64,000 nt of DNA from Erysipelotrichaceae bacterium (GTDB taxonomy: Bacteria; Bacillota_I; Bacilli_A; Erysipelotrichales; Erysipelotrichaceae): NCBI GenBank assembly GCA_017515475.1, contig JAFWFS010000007.1, forward strand, positions 186,001 through 250,000, read 5' to 3'. The translations under genes were made by a program, and so were the position numbers. Of the stretch, positions 61,816-64,000 are shown one piece after another; within the stretch, counting starts at the first letter, position 1; every line of letters starts with the position of its first letter. The notes beneath the pieces are model-generated. The model was given only the letters and a program-made list of their open reading frames with translations, was not told the origin of the DNA and searched no databases.

Positions 61816-62433
61816 ATGGAAAACATTTCATTAAAAGAATTCACTCAACTGACTGCCGGCAAGGATCCTGTACCCGGAGGAGGATCCGTTTCCGCGCTTT
61901 GCGGTTCCTTGGCTGCTTCACTTGCGGAAATGGTTACGAACCTTACCATCGGCAAAAAGAAATATCTGGAATACACCTTTGAACTCACGGATATCCGTAA
62001 AGAACTGGATATCCTCAGAATCAATCTCTTGGACTGCATCAATAAGGATCAGGAAGCGTTCAAACCTCTTGCCGAAGCTTATGCTATGCCGAAAGACAGC
62101 GAAGCTTATGAAGAAAAACTGGAACAGTGTTTGAAAAACGCCGCTGATCCTCCTTTACTGGTCCTGAAATACTGTACCAGGATCATAGAACTGGACGAAC
62201 GTCTGGCCGTGATCGGTTCCAGGATCTCCGTATCGGATGCCGCAAGCAGTGTAATGCTGGCGCAGGGAACACTGTATGCCGCCTATGTCAACATTCTTGT
62301 CAATACCAGTCTGATGAAGAACAGAGAATACGCTGAAAAGATGGAGAAAGAAGCGGTAACACTTCTGGATGAATATTCCGTCATGGCTTTGATTATTTAC
62401 GATGATATCTGTAAGAGGCTGACCAATGGCTGA
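61816..62433 (+). CDS. fchA: Formimidoyl-THF cyclodeaminase / methenyl-THF cyclohydrolase family
   Basis: A 205-residue all-helical protein with the FTCD_C signature VPGGGSVSALCGSLAASLAEMV near the N-terminus (GGGSxxAxxGxxAAxLxxMV). It converts formimino-THF to methenyl-THF, or hydrolyses methenyl-THF. Two bases after the fhs stop, and its 3' end overlaps folD by eight bases, so the three are tightly coupled. Confidence 0.92.
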   Translation: MENISLKEFTQLTAGKDPVPGGGSVSALCGSLAASLAEMVTNLTIGKKKYLEYTFELTDIRKELDILRINLLDCINKDQEAFKPLAEAYAMPKDSEAYEEKLEQCLKNAADPPLLVLKYCTRIIELDERLAVIGSRISVSDAASSVMLAQGTLYAAYVNILVNTSLMKNREYAEKMEKEAVTLLDEYSVMALIIYDDICKRLTNG

Positions 62434-63286
62434 TCTGCTAAAAGGGAAACCGGTTGCTGATGCGATCGATCTGAAGATCTGTGAAGAAACAGAATCTTTA
62501 AAAGAAAAAGGCATAATCCCTGCTCTGGCCGTTTTCCGTGTCGGTGAACGGGATGATGATCTTTCTTATGAAAAAGGCATTCAGAAGAAATGTGAAAAGA
62601 CGGGAATCAGAATGATATCGAATGTCTTTCCTGAGAATGTATCAGAAGAAGAATTCTATCAAAAACTGCAGGAAGCCAATAAAGATCCTATGATCCACGG
62701 CATTCTGGTCTTTCGGCCTCTTCCTGGAAGATTTGACGATGAAGTCCTCAGAAACAGCATCAATCCGTTAAAGGATATCGACGGCTGCAGCGATCTCTCT
62801 CTTGCGGGCGTGTTTACCGGTAAAAGCCTTGGATTTGCCCCGTGTACGGCACAGGCCGTCATGGAGATCCTTAATTATTACGGGGTTCCTGTAGAAGGCA
62901 ACAATGTCACAGTCTTGGGAAGATCTCTGGTCATCGGAAAGCCAGTTTCTATGCTTCTGGTGAAACAGAATGCTACTGTTACGATCTGTCATACCCGCAC
63001 AAGAAATGCTGCTCAGATTGCTTCAAAAGCCGATATTCTCATATGTTCAACAGGACAGATGGAATCCATCACAGCGGATTATGTGAATGAAAACCAGACC
63101 GTCATCGACGTCGGAATAGGATGGAACGAAGAGAAACAGAAGCTTTGCGGTGATGTACTGTTTGATCAGGTTGAACCATATGTAAAAAGGATTACACCGG
63201 TTCCGGGAGGGGTCGGTTCAGTTACCGTATCCATCCTTTGCCAGCATGTGATCGAAGCCTGCATTAGAAGTCAGAAACAGGAGTGA
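62426..63286 (+). CDS. folD: Methylene-THF dehydrogenase/cyclohydrolase FolD
   Basis: A 286-residue bifunctional enzyme linking 5,10-methylene-THF and 10-formyl-THF. SYEKGIQKKCEKTG holds the Tyr-x3-Lys pair, where the Lys is catalytic for the cyclohydrolase. The NADP site is VLGRSLVIGKPVSMLL, and KRITPVPGGVGSVTVS ends the protein. HGILVFRPLPGRF replaces the more usual GILVQLPLP. The 3' end overlaps the convergent membrane-protein gene by 16 bases. Confidence 0.95.
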   Translation: MADLLKGKPVADAIDLKICEETESLKEKGIIPALAVFRVGERDDDLSYEKGIQKKCEKTGIRMISNVFPENVSEEEFYQKLQEANKDPMIHGILVFRPLPGRFDDEVLRNSINPLKDIDGCSDLSLAGVFTGKSLGFAPCTAQAVMEILNYYGVPVEGNNVTVLGRSLVIGKPVSMLLVKQNATVTICHTRTRNAAQIASKADILICSTGQMESITADYVNENQTVIDVGIGWNEEKQKLCGDVLFDQVEPYVKRITPVPGGVGSVTVSILCQHVIEACIRSQKQE

Positions 63287-63792
63287 TCCTGTTTTTTGAT
63301 GTATAGGAACAGATTAACGCCCAGCGTTGCGAACATGATGATCAGTTCGCTGAGCGTATTCACCATTCCTGCCTTCAAATAAAGTACAAAGGCGGCAGCA
63401 AGAGACAACGCATAGATATTGAAAAGCTTTTTTCTGTAACCCTGAAGCAGATTCAAACAAGTGGCTCCTATCATAATACAGAAACCGGCATAAGCAAGAA
63501 ACAGATGGATATTTCCCTGCAGATCATAGGGATAATGATGCGGGATCAAGGTGCCTAAAAACAGTCCCAGAAAGATCCAGACGGCACGCTTCTTACCGCC
63601 GATTGCAGAAGTTTCATACGCCAGCGTCAGACCGCACAGAATACCCGTCATAAGCAAATATAAATAACCCCTAGTGTTTAAACTAAGGGTGGAGTAGTTT
63701 TCATTGAACAGTTGCAGTCTGCCTAAAGGAAGGATCAGCAGTGCAGCGACAACGACATTCAGAATGTACAGATGTTTATTTCTTATCCTCAT
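63271..63792 (-). CDS. Integral membrane protein of unknown function
   Basis: A 173-residue protein with six hydrophobic segments separated by short loops, including [15 protein letters not shown] and FLYIKKQ at the end. No motif recognised; the middle loop [19 protein letters not shown] has two His. Start ATG lies inside the end of the nucleoside phosphorylase gene, with GGAT-type weak ribosome binding, so translational coupling is likely. Confidence 0.6.
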   Translation of the reverse strand: MRIRNKHLYILNVVVAALLILPLGRLQLFNENYSTLSLNTRGYLYLLMTGILCGLTLAYETSAIGGKKRAVWIFLGLFLGTLIPHHYPYDLQGNIHLFLAYAGFCIMIGATCLNLLQGYRKKLFNIYALSLAAAFVLYLKAGMVNTLSELIIMFATLGVNLFLYIKKQDHSCF

Positions 63793-64000
63793 CAATCAGT
63801 GTTCTTAATGCTTCAACTGCAACTCTGATTGCGCAATCCGTGTCATGAACCTGCGGATTGTCCAGACCGGCAGCCGCTCTCTCCTGATTCGCTACGACCA
63901 GGAAGCAGGAACCTACTCTTACACGCAGATACTGTCCGACAATAAACAGAGCTGCCGATTCCATTTCCGAAACCTTGCAGTCAAGTGCCAGCCAGGCCTT
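63776..64000 (-). CDS. udp: Nucleoside phosphorylase (uridine phosphorylase type), C-terminal part
   Basis: The last 74 codons of a gene that continues past the right edge. [20 protein letters not shown] carries the active-site EMES(A) motif of the PNP/UdP family that binds the ribose and metal, and [17 protein letters not shown] follows the uridine phosphorylase pattern. Cleaves pyrimidine nucleosides to base and ribose-1-phosphate. Uridine versus purine specificity cannot be fixed from this part. Confidence 0.75.
   Translation of the reverse strand, partial: KAWLALDCKVSEMESAALFIVGQYLRVRVGSCFLVVANQERAAAGLDNPQVHDTDCAIRVAVEALRTLIDEDKK

Overview
The window reads as chromosome of a low-to-moderate GC, anaerobic Firmicute. 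The gene set (polC-type replicative polymerase, rimP-nusA-ylxR-ylxQ-infB-rbfA operon, arginine deiminase pathway, pyruvate phosphate dikinase, formate-tetrahydrofolate ligase, ECF vitamin transporter, T-box leader, AGGAGG-type ribosome binding sites) fits a gut or oral Erysipelotrichia-like bacterium; this assignment is inference from gene content. No phage, insertion sequence, CRISPR array or integron was seen.

Layout. 1-6 kb: the 3' part of an FAD oxidoreductase, an orphan CofE-like ligase, a T-box-controlled amino-acid ABC transporter and a membrane-anchored polysaccharide deacetylase. 6-12 kb: an arginine block with argS, arcC, arcB, arcA and two divergent tRNA-Arg genes. 12-24 kb: mostly minus-strand housekeeping and stress genes (TraX-like and NimA-like proteins, two TrmA/RlmD-type RNA methyltransferases, a Y-family polymerase with a YolD-like partner, a phosphatase, ligA), then a plus-strand acyl-CoA synthetase. 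24-30 kb: XRE regulator, FakA/Asp23 pair and a pyruvate phosphate dikinase interrupted by a one-base frameshift. 30-36 kb: M32 carboxypeptidase and the nusA-infB operon with a clear promoter. 36-40 kb: a two-gene magnesium locus preceded by a short leader ORF. 40-48.5 kb: pepT, polC, rnc, recG and tRNA-Leu. 48.6-57 kb: accessory genes (CAAX protease/TetR pair, acetyltransferases, lipoprotein) and an aconitase-X plus enoate-reductase-like operon. 57-64 kb: GyrI-like and ATP-grasp genes, a degenerate Fic-like protein, and a folate/one-carbon operon (folT, fhs, fchA, folD), ending in a membrane protein and a partial nucleoside phosphorylase.

Most notable is the magnesium locus. An MgtA-type P-ATPase is co-transcribed with an MgtE-like protein that keeps the cytosolic Mg2+-sensing N and CBS domains but has only two predicted membrane helices instead of the pore domain. 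Upstream lies an unreported 24-codon ORF with a good ribosome binding site, an acidic N-terminus followed by proline, and an internal segment that can pair with the 5' arm of a hairpin that otherwise buries the mgtA ribosome binding site. This resembles in logic the enterobacterial mgtL leader but has no sequence relationship that I can see. It is a candidate Mg2+-responsive attenuator coupled to a putative sensor subunit.

Other points for a second look are the frameshifted dikinase with its lysine-rich tail, a T-box whose specifier (UAC) and discriminator pairing favour tyrosine for a TrpXYZ-type transporter, the AcnX/enoate reductase operon, and the Fic-like protein lacking the catalytic histidine.
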